From the NCBI GenBank assembly GCA_965222175.1, contig OZ244938.1:1736001-1800000 (forward strand): a stretch of DNA of 64,000 nt. Reading direction: 5' to 3'. Of this stretch, positions 1 through 9,130 are shown in pieces. Under the pieces are notes generated by a model. The model searched no databases, was not told the origin of the DNA, and was given only the letters and a program-made list of their open reading frames with translations. Source of the stretch: NORP240 sp965222175 (GTDB lineage: Bacteria; Pseudomonadota; Gammaproteobacteria; Pseudomonadales; Pseudohongiellaceae). Each line of letters starts with the position of its first letter. The first letter of the stretch is position 1. A program made the position numbers and the translations under genes.

Positions 1-344
1 ACAGCCAGGGTGACCTTGTGTTCTACCATGCAGGCTATGCCCAGGAGAAAGCCATGGGAGCCGCGAAGAAAATTGCGGGTACCGATGAGTGGTGACAACA
101 GCCACGTGGTATCCGATTCGATGGGCTCCTGCAGGCGCTCTGTTGTCGACCGGTAACCGTGTCGCGGGAAGGGTTTCTGCAGCAGCTGCAGGATTGCCTC
201 CTCGGCATCAAGATGCGCCGAGGTCAGCAGGTCATTGTCCAGTTCCTGCAGAATCTTGACCCGGTCGAGACGGTCGAAGCTGCTTATAAGACTGGCAGCC
301 CCTGCGCGGGCTGCGCGCAGGGCAATGTTTAACGAAGGATGCAT
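1..344 (-). CDS. SuhB/inositol-monophosphatase-like protein, catalytically degenerate, C-terminus off the left edge
   Basis: The 114 visible residues begin MHPSLNIALRAARAG and align without gaps, from memory, to the N-terminal third of E. coli SuhB (MHPMLNIAVRAARKAG). The Mg2+ ligands are gone. The position of Glu67 is Thr, and the IDPLDGT motif reads LSPLIGT, so Asp84 is Ser and Asp87 is Ile. The flanking fold motif (GTRNF) survives. Family knowledge: SuhB hydrolyses inositol phosphates and is also a NusA-binding factor for rRNA transcription antitermination. Without the metal ligands phosphatase activity is very unlikely, so I infer that any retained role is structural. It is divergent from trmJ, the same neighbour as in E. 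coli. The gene runs off the window, so its integrity beyond residue 114 is unknown. Confidence 0.85.
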   Translation of the reverse strand, partial: MHPSLNIALRAARAGAASLISSFDRLDRVKILQELDNDLLTSAHLDAEEAILQLLQKPFPRHGYRSTTERLQEPIESDTTWLLSPLIGTRNFLRGSHGFLLGIACMVEHKVTLA

Positions 345-774
345 GGAAGAAAGCCTGAAAGCCGATTGTCCTGAGAGCGGATTGCCCGCTGAATTGCGAG
401 ACAAACTGGAAACGAACAATCATAGCAGATTAGGTCAATGCCGAGAATCGCCGGGGTCGGTGCTGTCAACGACAGCGAGATGACAGGCGATCGCTGCCAG
501 TGGCGAGCCAAAAGCGTCTACCTGCGGAATTCGTGACCCCGGTTGCCCGCCGGTTCGGTGGATGCAGGTGAGGTCGGTCGAACAGGTAAGAAGGGACGGA
601 CCCCGGGCGAGTCAGCCGTCAAATTGCTATACTTTCCCGCGACTGCGGCGCCGTTGTCGCTGACGCCAACGCCCGACGGTGTCTGGCCATGGTGAGCGGC
701 CAGGTGTTCTGGTCCGGGCACCGCTGTCTGACCTGAATCATGACTTGATCGAATGCTTCCATAAAGGTGAAACC
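345..774. other. Divergent intergenic region suhB-like / trmJ
   Basis: No convincing gene is seen here. It must hold the promoters of both divergent genes. A hexamer TATACT at 628-633 would be a good -10 for trmJ, but I see no convincing -35 at the right distance. Confidence 0.35.
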
Positions 775-1743
775 TTGGCAAAAACTGCTATCCCCGGCGT
801 CGATGACAACGAGCCACCCGACCCGTTGCGCGACCGGCGCATCCGAATCGTCCTGGTGAACACTTCTCACCCGGGAAATATTGGCGCTGCTGCCCGGGCC
901 ATGAAAAACATGGGGCTTTCCCGGCTTGCCCTGGTCCAGCCGGCGGAGTTTCCCAGTGGGGTTGCCGTGGGCCGGGCGGCATCCGCCCTGGATATTCTCG
1001 AAAACGCCACTGTCTACGACACCTTGCAGGATGCCATCGCCGACTGTGGCCTGGTGATCGGCGCCAGTGCCAGGTCGCGGAAAATTCCCTGGCCGGTGCT
1101 GCTTCCGGAGCAGTGTGCCGAAAAGGTAATCCAGGACAGCACAACCAACCAGGTGGCACTGGTTTTTGGTCGTGAAGACAGTGGCCTGACCAACGAGGAA
1201 CTGCAGCTTTGTCACTTCCACGTGCAGATTCCGGCCTCACCCGGCTACAGCTCGTTGAACCTGGCGGCGGCGGTCCTGGTGATCTGCTACGAGGTGCGAC
1301 GCAGTGCCCTGGCGCGTCTCGATAATTCGTCGCCGGATGAGGATTACTGGGATATCGAGTGGGCTACGGGGGAGCAGGTGGAACAGTTTTACCGACATCT
1401 GGAGGAAGTACTGGTGCGGCTGGACTTTCATGACCCGGATAACCCCCGCCAGTTGATGCAGCGGCTGCGCCGCCTGTTCAGCCGGATCAGACTGGACACG
1501 ATGGAAATGAATATCCTGCGGGGTATTCTTTCGCACATCGATTTTCACCTGGACAACCCCCGGCCCGAGGCCGGGAAGTCAGCGCGCCGTCGCGGTACGT
1601 CCAATGACCGGGCGATCCAGGGTAAGCGGGAAAGGCGCGGCAACCGCAAGGATTTCGACGAGGCCGCCGCCAACAAGCGCAGCGTCGACACCATGGTGGA
1701 TATCCTGGAGCGGGCGCGTAACAAGGACAGTGGCTCGGAGTAG
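775..1743 (+). CDS. trmJ: tRNA (cytidine/uridine-2'-O)-methyltransferase TrmJ
   Basis: SPOUT-class methyltransferase for ribose 2'-O-methylation of nucleotide 32 in the tRNA anticodon loop. Visible motifs are RIVLVNTSHPGNIGAAARAM (about residues 21-40), LVFGREDSGLTNEE (about 129) and the knot loop PASPGYSSLNLAAA (about 152). I chose the TTG start because AAAGGTGA lies five bases upstream and the protein then begins close to the conserved core. An in-frame GTG at 679 would add 32 unconserved residues. The C-terminus extends about 60 residues past the usual end (LNILRG...) as a basic, low-complexity tail. The stop lies five bases from the stop of the convergent ygiQ gene. Function is secure; only the start is uncertain. 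Confidence 0.93.
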   Translation: MAKTAIPGVDDNEPPDPLRDRRIRIVLVNTSHPGNIGAAARAMKNMGLSRLALVQPAEFPSGVAVGRAASALDILENATVYDTLQDAIADCGLVIGASARSRKIPWPVLLPEQCAEKVIQDSTTNQVALVFGREDSGLTNEELQLCHFHVQIPASPGYSSLNLAAAVLVICYEVRRSALARLDNSSPDEDYWDIEWATGEQVEQFYRHLEEVLVRLDFHDPDNPRQLMQRLRRLFSRIRLDTMEMNILRGILSHIDFHLDNPRPEAGKSARRRGTSNDRAIQGKRERRGNRKDFDEAAANKRSVDTMVDILERARNKDSGSE

Positions 1744-1748
1744 GCGAG

Positions 1749-3929
1749 TTACGACGACCTGCGACGCGCTTTTTTCGACAGGCCCCTGGCTGCAGCGGCT
1801 TTTCCCGGGACAACCCGGCCAGCTGTCGCTTTGCGGGAAGCCCCCGGCGCCCGGTAACGGACTTTACCCACGGTTTTCTCGGCGGGAACCAGGCAGCCAG
1901 GACTGTCACCGATCAGTTCTCCACGGCCCATGTCCCGTAGCGCCTTGCGCAGCACCGGCCAGTTTTTTTCATCGTGATAACGCAGAAACGCTTTCTGCAG
2001 GCGACGCTGCTGAATATCCTTGCACACCGACATGTTTTCGCTCTTGTAGCGTACTTTTCTGAGCGGGTTTTTCCCCGAGTAATACATGGCCGTGGCCAGG
2101 GCCATGGGTGAGGGGTAAAAGGTCTGCACCTGGTCCGGTTTAAAGCCGTGCTCTTTCAGCCAGAGACTGAGATTGAGCATGTCCTCATCCTCGCAGCCGG
2201 GGTGGGCGGCGATGAAGTAGGGAATCAGGTACTGCTTTTTTCCGGCCTTGCGTGAAAAGCGGTCGAACAGCTTCTTGAACTCATCGTAAGCGTCGATGGA
2301 CGGCTTCATCATTTTGTCCAGGGTATTGCTTTCGCTGTGTTCCGGTGCGATTTTCAGGTAACCGCCGACATGATGAGTGACCAGTTCCTCCACGTATTCG
2401 GGATCTTTCAATGCCAGGTCATAGCGCAGCCCCGAAGCGATGGCCACGGTCTTTACCCCGGGGATCGCGCGGGCCTTGCGATACAATTGCGTGGTATGGC
2501 GGTGGTCGGTCTCCAGGTGGCGACAGATTGTCGGGTAGACGCAGGAAAGACGGCGGCAGCTTTTCTGGATGGCCGGCGATTTACAGTTCAGTCGATACAT
2601 GTTCGCCGTGGGTCCGCCCAGGTCGGATACCGTGCCGGTGAAGCCTGGCACCTGGTCGCGAATTTTTTCAATTTCCCTGAGCACCGACTGTTCCGAGCGC
2701 GACTGGATAATTCGTCCCTCGTGTTCGGTAATCGAGCAGAAGGTGCAGCCGCCGAAGCAACCGCGCATGATATTGACCGACGTCTTGATCATGTCGTAGG
2801 CGGGAATCCGGGCATCGCCGTAAACGGGGTGCGGCCGGCGTTGATAGGGCAGGTCGAAGACACCATCCAGCTCATCGGTTTCCAGCGGGATCGGTGGCGG
2901 ATTTACCCAGACATCCTGGGTCTGGTGGCGCTGTACCAGTGGACGGGCATTGTAGGGGTTGGATTCCTGGTGTAATACCCGTGATGCATGGGCATACAGC
3001 GCCGGATCGTTTTTGACCTTGTTGTAGGCCGGCAGTCGTATATAGCAGTGCTGCGGATCCAGTTCGGCCTGACGCTGCAGCGGCATGGGGATTATTTTCA
3101 CCGGGGCCGTATCGCTATCGCGATCCGGTTCAACCGCGGGTTTTTGACCGCCGTGGTCATAGTCGTAGGGATTGGGAATTTTGTCGATGGCCGCTGGCCA
3201 GTCGATACGCGTGGAATCGATTTCAGTCCAGCCTTCCGGCAGGGACGGGCGAACAAAAGCGGTACCCCGGATGTCGGTCATGCCGGCGGGGGATTCTCCC
3301 CGGGCTATCCGGTGGGCTATCTCGGCGATGGCCCGCTCGCCGTTTCCGTAAACCAGCAGGTCGGCATTGGAATCCAGTAGAATCGACCGGCGCACCTCGT
3401 CACTCCAGTAATCGTACTGGGCGATGCGGCGTAAACTGGCCTCGATACCACCGATGACAATGGGGGTATCGTAGTAGGCCTCACGACAACGCTGGCTGTA
3501 GACGATTACCGAGCGGTCCGGACGTTTACCGGCTTCGCCATGGGGTGTATAGGCATCTTCGCTGCGCAGCCGCATGTCGGCGGTGTAGCGGTTGATCAAC
3601 GAATCCATGTTGCCGCCGGTCACGCCGAAAAACAGGTTGGGTTCGCCAAGCTGCCGGAACGGTTCGGCGCTGTCCCAGGCCGGCTGGGCAATGATGCCCA
3701 CGCGAAATCCCTGGGCCTCGAGGAACCGACCGATCACCGCCATACCGAAACTTGGATGATCGACGTAGGCATCGGCGGTGACCAGGATGATGTCACAACT
3801 GTCCCAGCCCAGCGTGTCCATTTCATCCCGGGACATGGGCAGGTACTCGGCCGTACCGAAGCACTCGGCCCAGTATTTCGGGTAGTTGAACAGGGAAAGG
3901 CTGTGGTTGTCAGTGTTTTTCATGGGCAA
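1749..3929 (-). CDS. ygiQ: YgiQ-family radical SAM protein
   Basis: A 726-residue protein with the N-terminal UPF0313/YgiQ region (CDIILVTADAYVDHPSFG, IVIGGIEASLRRI) and a radical SAM core whose cluster motif CFGGCTFC (CX3CX2C) lies at about residues 390-397. It is followed by SITEHEGR and the typical YgiQ C-terminal half (YLKIAPEHSE, FYPSPMALATAMYY). Length matches the family. The reaction is not established for this family; a 4Fe-4S cluster and SAM radical chemistry in the cytoplasm are predicted. The C-terminal 40 residues are Ala/Lys/Arg-rich and not conserved in my memory of the family. It stands alone, convergent with trmJ and about 85 bp downstream of the start of the DUF945 gene on the same strand. 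Confidence 0.92.
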   Translation of the reverse strand: MPMKNTDNHSLSLFNYPKYWAECFGTAEYLPMSRDEMDTLGWDSCDIILVTADAYVDHPSFGMAVIGRFLEAQGFRVGIIAQPAWDSAEPFRQLGEPNLFFGVTGGNMDSLINRYTADMRLRSEDAYTPHGEAGKRPDRSVIVYSQRCREAYYDTPIVIGGIEASLRRIAQYDYWSDEVRRSILLDSNADLLVYGNGERAIAEIAHRIARGESPAGMTDIRGTAFVRPSLPEGWTEIDSTRIDWPAAIDKIPNPYDYDHGGQKPAVEPDRDSDTAPVKIIPMPLQRQAELDPQHCYIRLPAYNKVKNDPALYAHASRVLHQESNPYNARPLVQRHQTQDVWVNPPPIPLETDELDGVFDLPYQRRPHPVYGDARIPAYDMIKTSVNIMRGCFGGCTFCSITEHEGRIIQSRSEQSVLREIEKIRDQVPGFTGTVSDLGGPTANMYRLNCKSPAIQKSCRRLSCVYPTICRHLETDHRHTTQLYRKARAIPGVKTVAIASGLRYDLALKDPEYVEELVTHHVGGYLKIAPEHSESNTLDKMMKPSIDAYDEFKKLFDRFSRKAGKKQYLIPYFIAAHPGCEDEDMLNLSLWLKEHGFKPDQVQTFYPSPMALATAMYYSGKNPLRKVRYKSENMSVCKDIQQRRLQKAFLRYHDEKNWPVLRKALRDMGRGELIGDSPGCLVPAEKTVGKVRYRAPGASRKATAGRVVPGKAAAARGLSKKARRRSS

Positions 3930-4014
3930 CTTTGCAGGATGTTGTTTGCCAGCCCTGGACCGGGAAAGCTGGCGCTGAATGAAACTGCATGGACCTGCAG
4001 TCGATGGTTACCGA

Positions 4015-5358
4015 TTATTGCAGGTTGATCAACTGGTCGATTGGCAGGGTTTCCTGGTTGACCCGGAGAATGCCGTCGGCAAGGCTGGCCTCCGCGCGAA
4101 CCCGGCCATTGGCTACCTCCAGCAGTCCCTGGCTGGCATACCCGCTCACGGCCTGGGCCAGCGGACTGTTCATCAGTGCTGCCTGGTCTGCGTCAACCAC
4201 CAGGTCCACCGACACGGCGCGAATAACTTCCTGCATGTTTATCGTGTCCAGGCCGGTCAATGTCGGCAGGCCGAACCAGTCCACCGCAAGGGTTAAACGA
4301 TGCGCGCCGCCGAAGGCATCGGCATTGAGGCTGACATCCAGGTCGACGGATTCCCTGGCCAGGTCCAGCAGGAGATCCTGACTGAGGTTCTCCAGCACGG
4401 GATCGGGCTGACCCGGTGTTATCGCCGTACGCTGTTGATATTGATCGATCAGTTTCACATAGTTTTCCAGCAGCGGGCGACTCAATCCTCCCAGCCGCGA
4501 TTCCAGAGCCACGGAGTCCAGCGGCAGATCACCACCGAACTCCGCTATGCGGAATGCCTGGGAAAAAACCAGCCGCTGGGAAGACTGCAGGTCTTCTCTC
4601 AACTCGAATTCCGCGCTGACCCTGCGCAGGGTCAGGGGCAGGGGTGACGTGCTGCCAATCTCATCGATGACAACGTGACTTTGTCCCGTTGACAGGGCAC
4701 TGGTGACATCGGCCTCGCTGGCCTGGAACGACAGGTTCTGCAGGTAAAGATCGAGTTGCCGGTCACTGGCATGAAAAGACAACCGGTCAAGATTCACGTT
4801 GCCTGTTCCGGAGAGATCGGCATTGACCACGGTAATTCCCCGGAGATCTTCAAGCTCCAGGCTCATGCCGGCGATACCCGACTGCAGGCGATCGAGATCC
4901 AGACCCAGTTCCACGGTGTTATCAAACCCCGCGAACAGGTAGAAAAGCGGCCGGGTGTACTCGGTTACGGCCTGCAGATCGAACTGTTGCAGATCCAGCC
5001 CGGTCAGTTCCGGGTCAATTTCCGAAAAGGCCACCCCCAGGCGCAATCCGTCGGGAGTGAACAGTACGGGACCGTGATCGATGGCCAGATCAAGAATCAA
5101 CGTGACCGGTTCACCCAGCAGTGTGTCCAGTTCCTCGACCCGCAATTCGAGGCGGGCGGTACTGCCGAACCAGCCCCGCTGGAAATCGGTCTGGGTTATG
5201 TCCATGACACTGGAGGCTTCGGCGGGTACCCGGTCAAGCAACGAATCCACGGTAGCAGACTGAATCCTGCCACCCACCAGCGCAGGCGTAACAAGAAGCA
5301 GTGCGACAACGATTACTGCAACTGCCAGGACAGCCCTGGTCAGGAAAAGTCTGCTCAT
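4015..5358 (-). CDS. DUF945 (YdgA-like) periplasmic protein
   Basis: A 447-residue protein with an N-terminal membrane anchor or signal (about residues 7-28, hydrophobic AVLAVAVIVVALLLVTPALV) followed by a long beta-rich, Leu/Asp-rich region. The stretch DFQRGWFGSTARLEL just after the anchor is the usual start of DUF945/YdgA proteins. The rest would lie in the periplasm. Family members have no agreed enzymatic function. It is separated from ygiQ by about 85 bp on the same strand and may be cotranscribed upstream of it. I rely on overall pattern rather than on a catalytic motif, so the family name is firm but the role is unknown. Confidence 0.8.
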   Translation of the reverse strand: MSRLFLTRAVLAVAVIVVALLLVTPALVGGRIQSATVDSLLDRVPAEASSVMDITQTDFQRGWFGSTARLELRVEELDTLLGEPVTLILDLAIDHGPVLFTPDGLRLGVAFSEIDPELTGLDLQQFDLQAVTEYTRPLFYLFAGFDNTVELGLDLDRLQSGIAGMSLELEDLRGITVVNADLSGTGNVNLDRLSFHASDRQLDLYLQNLSFQASEADVTSALSTGQSHVVIDEIGSTSPLPLTLRRVSAEFELREDLQSSQRLVFSQAFRIAEFGGDLPLDSVALESRLGGLSRPLLENYVKLIDQYQQRTAITPGQPDPVLENLSQDLLLDLARESVDLDVSLNADAFGGAHRLTLAVDWFGLPTLTGLDTINMQEVIRAVSVDLVVDADQAALMNSPLAQAVSGYASQGLLEVANGRVRAEASLADGILRVNQETLPIDQLINLQ

Positions 5359-5499
5359 GATGGATTGTGGGCCGGGGAATAATCAGGAGTGTGGCTGGTC
5401 GGATACATGCGCCATAGTTTATCACTGTGCCGCTGGAATTTCTCCCGCTGTAACCAGGGAACCCCGGAGTATTCCGATAAATGCTATTAAATAGTCGAC

Positions 5500-6138
5500 C
5501 TATTGGTCGCGCCTGGCAATCCGGTAGGCACAACGCCGGTCACCGTGGAGTCGGTAATCGGTACGGGTAACACTGGCCTGGTCTGCCAACAGGTTCTGAA
5601 AAATGCGCAGCTCGGCATGACAGTACCGGTGACAGGTCTCGGCAAGGCGTCGAATGGGGCAGTGATTCTCGATAAGCAGCCAGTTCTGATTGGGCAGCAT
5701 CCGCACTTCGGCCATGAACCCGTCCGCGGTACGGAGGCGGGCCAGTATCTGGATTCGGGTGGGCAGGTCATCGTGACCCGCCAGCAGCGTGCGATAGCGT
5801 TGCTCCAGGTTTTCGCAGCGCAAATCAACCATGCGCTCCAGTCCGCTTTCGCCCAGTTCCTCCCTGATCACGTTGATCAGGGCCACGCTTTCGTCCCGGT
5901 GGCCGTCGGTGAACTGATCATGCCCCTTGATTGTCAGTTCCCACAGGTGCATGGGGCGTCCGCGGGTCTGACGGGCCTGGACCGTGCTGTTTACCAGGCC
6001 GTTGGCCTGCATTTCAGCCAGGTGCTGGCGAATACCCATGGTGGTCATGTCCAGGTGCCTGGCCAGTACCTTGACCGACTGGGCCCCATGCTGCTTGAGG
6101 TGATCGAGGATAATTCGCTGCGAAGCTGGAATATGCAT
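5500..6138 (-). CDS. SufR-like winged-helix transcriptional regulator with a conserved cysteine set
   Basis: The preferred start gives 212 residues beginning MHIPASQ; an upstream in-frame start would run back to the divergent symporter gene without conserved sequence. Residues 5-65 form a winged helix-turn-helix (LKQHGAQSVKVLARHLDMTT, then GIRQHLAEMQANGLV). The C-terminal half holds Cys160, Cys169, Cys173 and Cys203 in the context ENHCPI...CHRYCHAE...CAYRI. The CX8C spacing and the NHCP context match SufR-type regulators, in which cysteines bind an Fe-S cluster; cluster binding here is inferred. It is divergently transcribed from the PutP-like symporter with about 207 bp between starts, so it may regulate that gene and itself. 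Confidence 0.8.
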   Translation of the reverse strand: MHIPASQRIILDHLKQHGAQSVKVLARHLDMTTMGIRQHLAEMQANGLVNSTVQARQTRGRPMHLWELTIKGHDQFTDGHRDESVALINVIREELGESGLERMVDLRCENLEQRYRTLLAGHDDLPTRIQILARLRTADGFMAEVRMLPNQNWLLIENHCPIRRLAETCHRYCHAELRIFQNLLADQASVTRTDYRLHGDRRCAYRIARRDQ

Positions 6139-6345
6139 CTGGCACGGGTATCCTGTGGTTGCCGGCCAGGCGAACGTCTGGCGGAGAAGCAACGGCCTGG
6201 CAACTGGCTTTCCCGCCCATAATATCGACTCATTTGGTAAAGCTACAGTACCGGCGGATAAACTGGCCGGACTGATCCGGCTGTTCATCGGGATTTGTAT
6301 TCTGCTAGGATTTCGGGACCCGCCAACCCGAGACCCCGCCCGTCC

Positions 6346-7800
6346 ATGGACTCACCACTGCTGTTCAGTTTTATCGCTTACCTGCTGCTGATCCTGGTGA
6401 TTGGCGCCATGGCTTATCGGCGCACCCACGATATTGACGATTACATACTGGGTGGACGACGCCTGGGCGCCGTTGTCACGGCGTTGAGCGTCGGTGCCTC
6501 GGACATGTCCGGCTGGCTGCTGCTGGGCCTGCCCGGCGCCGTCTACCTGGCCGGGCTCAGCGAAGTATGGATAGGCATCGGCCTGGTCTGCGGAGCCTAT
6601 GCCAGCTGGCGACTGATCAGCCGGCGCCTGCGGATCTACAGCCGGCATGCGCGCAATTCACTGACACTGCCGGATTACCTGGAAAACAGGTTTGCCGATC
6701 ACAGCAGGGTATTGCGGATATTGTCGGCCCTGGTGATCCTGCTGTTTTTCACTTTCTATACCGCCTCCGGACTGGTGGGTGGCGCTATTCTGTTCGAAAG
6801 CAGTTTCGATCTCGATTACCAGGTCGCGCTGTATACCGGGGCACTGGTAATCGTCTCCTATACCTTTGTCGGTGGTTTCCTGGCGGTGAGCTGGACCGAT
6901 GCGCTGCAGGCGGCACTGATGTTGCTGGCACTGATACTTACGCCGCTGCTGGTATGGCTTGATGCCGGCGGAATCGGTCCGTTGCTGGACCGCGTTCAGG
7001 CCGTGGATCCTGACGGCATCAGCCTGCTGGCCGGCACATCGGCTCTTGGCGTGCTGTCGCTGCTGGCCTGGGGTCTGGGTTATTTTGGCCAGCCCCACAT
7101 ACTGGCGCGTTTCATGGCTATAGAAAATCCCGCCAGGCTGGTCGGGGCCCGTCGGATCGCAATGAGCTGGATGCTTGTGGTATTGCTGGGTTCGGTATCC
7201 ACCGGACTGGCCGGGATGGCCTATTTTGCCGGTCAGCCACTGGAGAATTCGGAGACGGTTTTTATCGCCCTTAGCCAGGTACTGTTCAATCCCTGGATTG
7301 CCGGGGTGATCTCGGCGGCAATTCTGTCGGCGATCATGTCCACCATCGACTCGCAGCTGCTGGTTTCTTCCAGTGTCATCAGCGAGGACTTTTACCGGGT
7401 ATTCGTGAGACCTGGCGCCGGGAGGCGGGAATTGCTGATTGTCAGCCGCCTGGCGGTCGTCGCTATCGCCCTGGTTGCCGTGGTAATCGCCAGTGACCGG
7501 GGCAGTCGTGTCCTGGACCTGGTTGGCTACGCCTGGGCAGGTTTTGGTGCGGCCTTTGGACCGGTGATTCTGTTTTCCCTGTTCTGGCGGTCCATGACCG
7601 CCGCTGCCGCGGTCACCGGTATGGCCCTTGGCGCCGTAACCGTGGTTGTCTGGTCCAATCTGCAGGGCGGGCTGTTCGATCTGTACGAGATTGTTCCCGG
7701 CTTCCTGCTGGCCAGCCTGGCAATCGTGGCGGTAACAAAATACCGGCCCCAACGGCTTGATTCCGTACTCCGGGAGTTTGACGAGGTCACCAGGTCCTGA
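6346..7800 (+). CDS. putP: Sodium:proline-type symporter (SSS family, PutP-like)
   Basis: A 484-residue polytopic inner-membrane protein of the solute:sodium symporter family. Family patterns are visible: DIDDYILGGRRLG, VGASDMSGWLLLGLPGAVY, VSYTFVGGFLAVSWTDALQA, YFGQPHILARFMA and ISAAILSAIMSTIDSQLLV, all characteristic of PutP. It would import proline or a related substrate with Na+. I place the start at MDSPLL because the 17 codons upstream look non-coding and the first membrane helix then starts at once. It diverges from the SufR-like regulator and converges on elaA. A second, more distant SSS symporter occurs later in the window. The exact substrate is an inference from similarity to PutP. 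Confidence 0.88.
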   Translation: MDSPLLFSFIAYLLLILVIGAMAYRRTHDIDDYILGGRRLGAVVTALSVGASDMSGWLLLGLPGAVYLAGLSEVWIGIGLVCGAYASWRLISRRLRIYSRHARNSLTLPDYLENRFADHSRVLRILSALVILLFFTFYTASGLVGGAILFESSFDLDYQVALYTGALVIVSYTFVGGFLAVSWTDALQAALMLLALILTPLLVWLDAGGIGPLLDRVQAVDPDGISLLAGTSALGVLSLLAWGLGYFGQPHILARFMAIENPARLVGARRIAMSWMLVVLLGSVSTGLAGMAYFAGQPLENSETVFIALSQVLFNPWIAGVISAAILSAIMSTIDSQLLVSSSVISEDFYRVFVRPGAGRRELLIVSRLAVVAIALVAVVIASDRGSRVLDLVGYAWAGFGAAFGPVILFSLFWRSMTAAAAVTGMALGAVTVVVWSNLQGGLFDLYEIVPGFLLASLAIVAVTKYRPQRLDSVLREFDEVTRS

Positions 7801-7830
7801 TCGATCGGTAGCACTGCTGCCGCCGCGTCC

Positions 7831-8292
7831 TCAACCGGCCGGCCGTATCATTTCAACATGGGGCAGGCCATCCTCGAGGTAGGGAGTCGAAACGGTGCGG
7901 AAGCCAAAATCCCGGTAAAACTTTTCCAGTCGCTGCTGGGCTGAGATTCTTATCCCTTCTGAAGGCCAGATATCCTGGCAGATTTCCACGGCCTTCTTGA
8001 CAGCTGCCCGGCCATGGCCCTGCCGGCGATGGGCAGGGTGGCTGGCAATCCGACCGATAGCCGGCTCGTCGTACTTGATGCCGGGTGGCACCAGGCGGGC
8101 ATAGCCGGCCAGCCGCTGGTCGATGTAACCGAGCAGGTGCATGGCGTCCTGATCGAGGTCATCCAGGTCCTGGTAAATACAGGCCTGTTCCACCACGAAA
8201 ACTTCAGTGCGCAGCTGCAGTAACTGATACAGCTGCAGTGGCGTCAGCGCGTGGAATGCCGAACATTGCCATTTCAGTTTTGACATGCACAC
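7831..8292 (-). CDS. elaA: ElaA-family GNAT N-acetyltransferase
   Basis: A 153-residue single-domain acetyltransferase. The N-terminal segment (LYQLLQLRTEVFVVEQACIY) and the acetyl-CoA loop region (IGRIASHPAHRRQGHGRAAV) are diagnostic of ElaA within the GNAT superfamily. The C-terminus has LEKFYRDFGFRTVS. The acceptor substrate is not known for most members. It is convergent with the symporter, 30 bp away, and is transcribed from about 180 bp in front of the MsrB-like gene. Length and motifs are complete, so it looks functional. Confidence 0.92.
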   Translation of the reverse strand: MCMSKLKWQCSAFHALTPLQLYQLLQLRTEVFVVEQACIYQDLDDLDQDAMHLLGYIDQRLAGYARLVPPGIKYDEPAIGRIASHPAHRRQGHGRAAVKKAVEICQDIWPSEGIRISAQQRLEKFYRDFGFRTVSTPYLEDGLPHVEMIRPAG

Positions 8293-8471
8293 TTGGTCCG
8301 ATAGGGATTGGTAACCGGGCTAAACATACCATGGAAAAAGACCTTGTCGTGTTATTATTTAGGGTCCTTAACCTATTGAAAACAACACGGTACGGGCAGC
8401 AATCCGACACGCGCACCAGGTAACCGCGTCTCTCCGGGTGCCGGTTCCGCGCAGTAATCCTGGAGTTTGCT

Positions 8472-8951
8472 ATGAAAAGACGTGCCGCCTGCAGTTTCCT
8501 GGCCTCCCTGGCACTTCCCGGCTACTGGCCCCGGGCAACCGCGCATCCGGACGACGTCGGTCGCTTCGCCATCAGCGACGAAGAATGGTTCGACCTGCTG
8601 AGCTACGAACAATACGCGATCCTGATTATGGGTGAGACCGAGGAACCGGGGTCCAGCCCCCTGCTCAACGAACAGCGGGCCGGCGTCTACAAATGCGTCG
8701 GTTGTGAACTGGAACTGTTCCAGTCCGCATGGAAGTACGACAGCAACACCGGCTGGCCCAGCTTCTGGAACGCCATCCCGGGACACCTGGAACTGCAGCG
8801 GCTCGGCCTGGGTCTGCTGGGTCCTGCTGAATACCGTTGTGCCCGGTGTGGTGGACACCATGGACAGGTGTTTGATGACGGTCCGGAACCTACCGGTAAA
8901 CGCTACAGCAACAATGGCGCGGTGCTGATTTTTGAACCGGCTGAACAATGA
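8472..8951 (+). CDS. Exported MsrB-like protein lacking the catalytic cysteine
   Basis: A 159-residue protein with a hydrophobic N-terminal export signal (about residues 1-25, starting MKRR) and a methionine-R-sulfoxide reductase fold. The structural zinc cysteines are intact: CVGC at 75-78 and CARC at 123-126. TGWPSF is present. The active site is not: the usual RYCxN catalytic cysteine is Ser146 (context GKRYSNNG), and the second histidine of the HxGH motif is Gln132 (GGHHGQVFDDGP). Family knowledge says that cysteine is the nucleophile. I therefore call it a zinc-binding MsrB homologue that probably does not reduce methionine sulfoxide. No msrA is adjacent. It is followed by the tRNA-Arg gene. 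Confidence 0.85.
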   Translation: MKRRAACSFLASLALPGYWPRATAHPDDVGRFAISDEEWFDLLSYEQYAILIMGETEEPGSSPLLNEQRAGVYKCVGCELELFQSAWKYDSNTGWPSFWNAIPGHLELQRLGLGLLGPAEYRCARCGGHHGQVFDDGPEPTGKRYSNNGAVLIFEPAEQ

Positions 8952-9130
8952 GTGGCGCTTCCCTGCGGCATCAGTGCTGCAGGCCTGAACGAAGCTCAAC
9001 GAACCCGTGGTCCGATTATTCGCTCCGGGTCGGGCAGTCAATCCATCTGGAAAACCGGTGACCTGCTGCCTGGCAGGACGCGTCAGCACTCAAAAAATCG
9101 TCCAGCCGTGCTATACTCGCCGCCTGCGTT

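Noticed and set aside
6658..7752. 364-codon minus-strand frame
   Set aside because: Antisense to the PutP-like gene, Gln/Gly/Arg-rich composition typical of a shadow frame.
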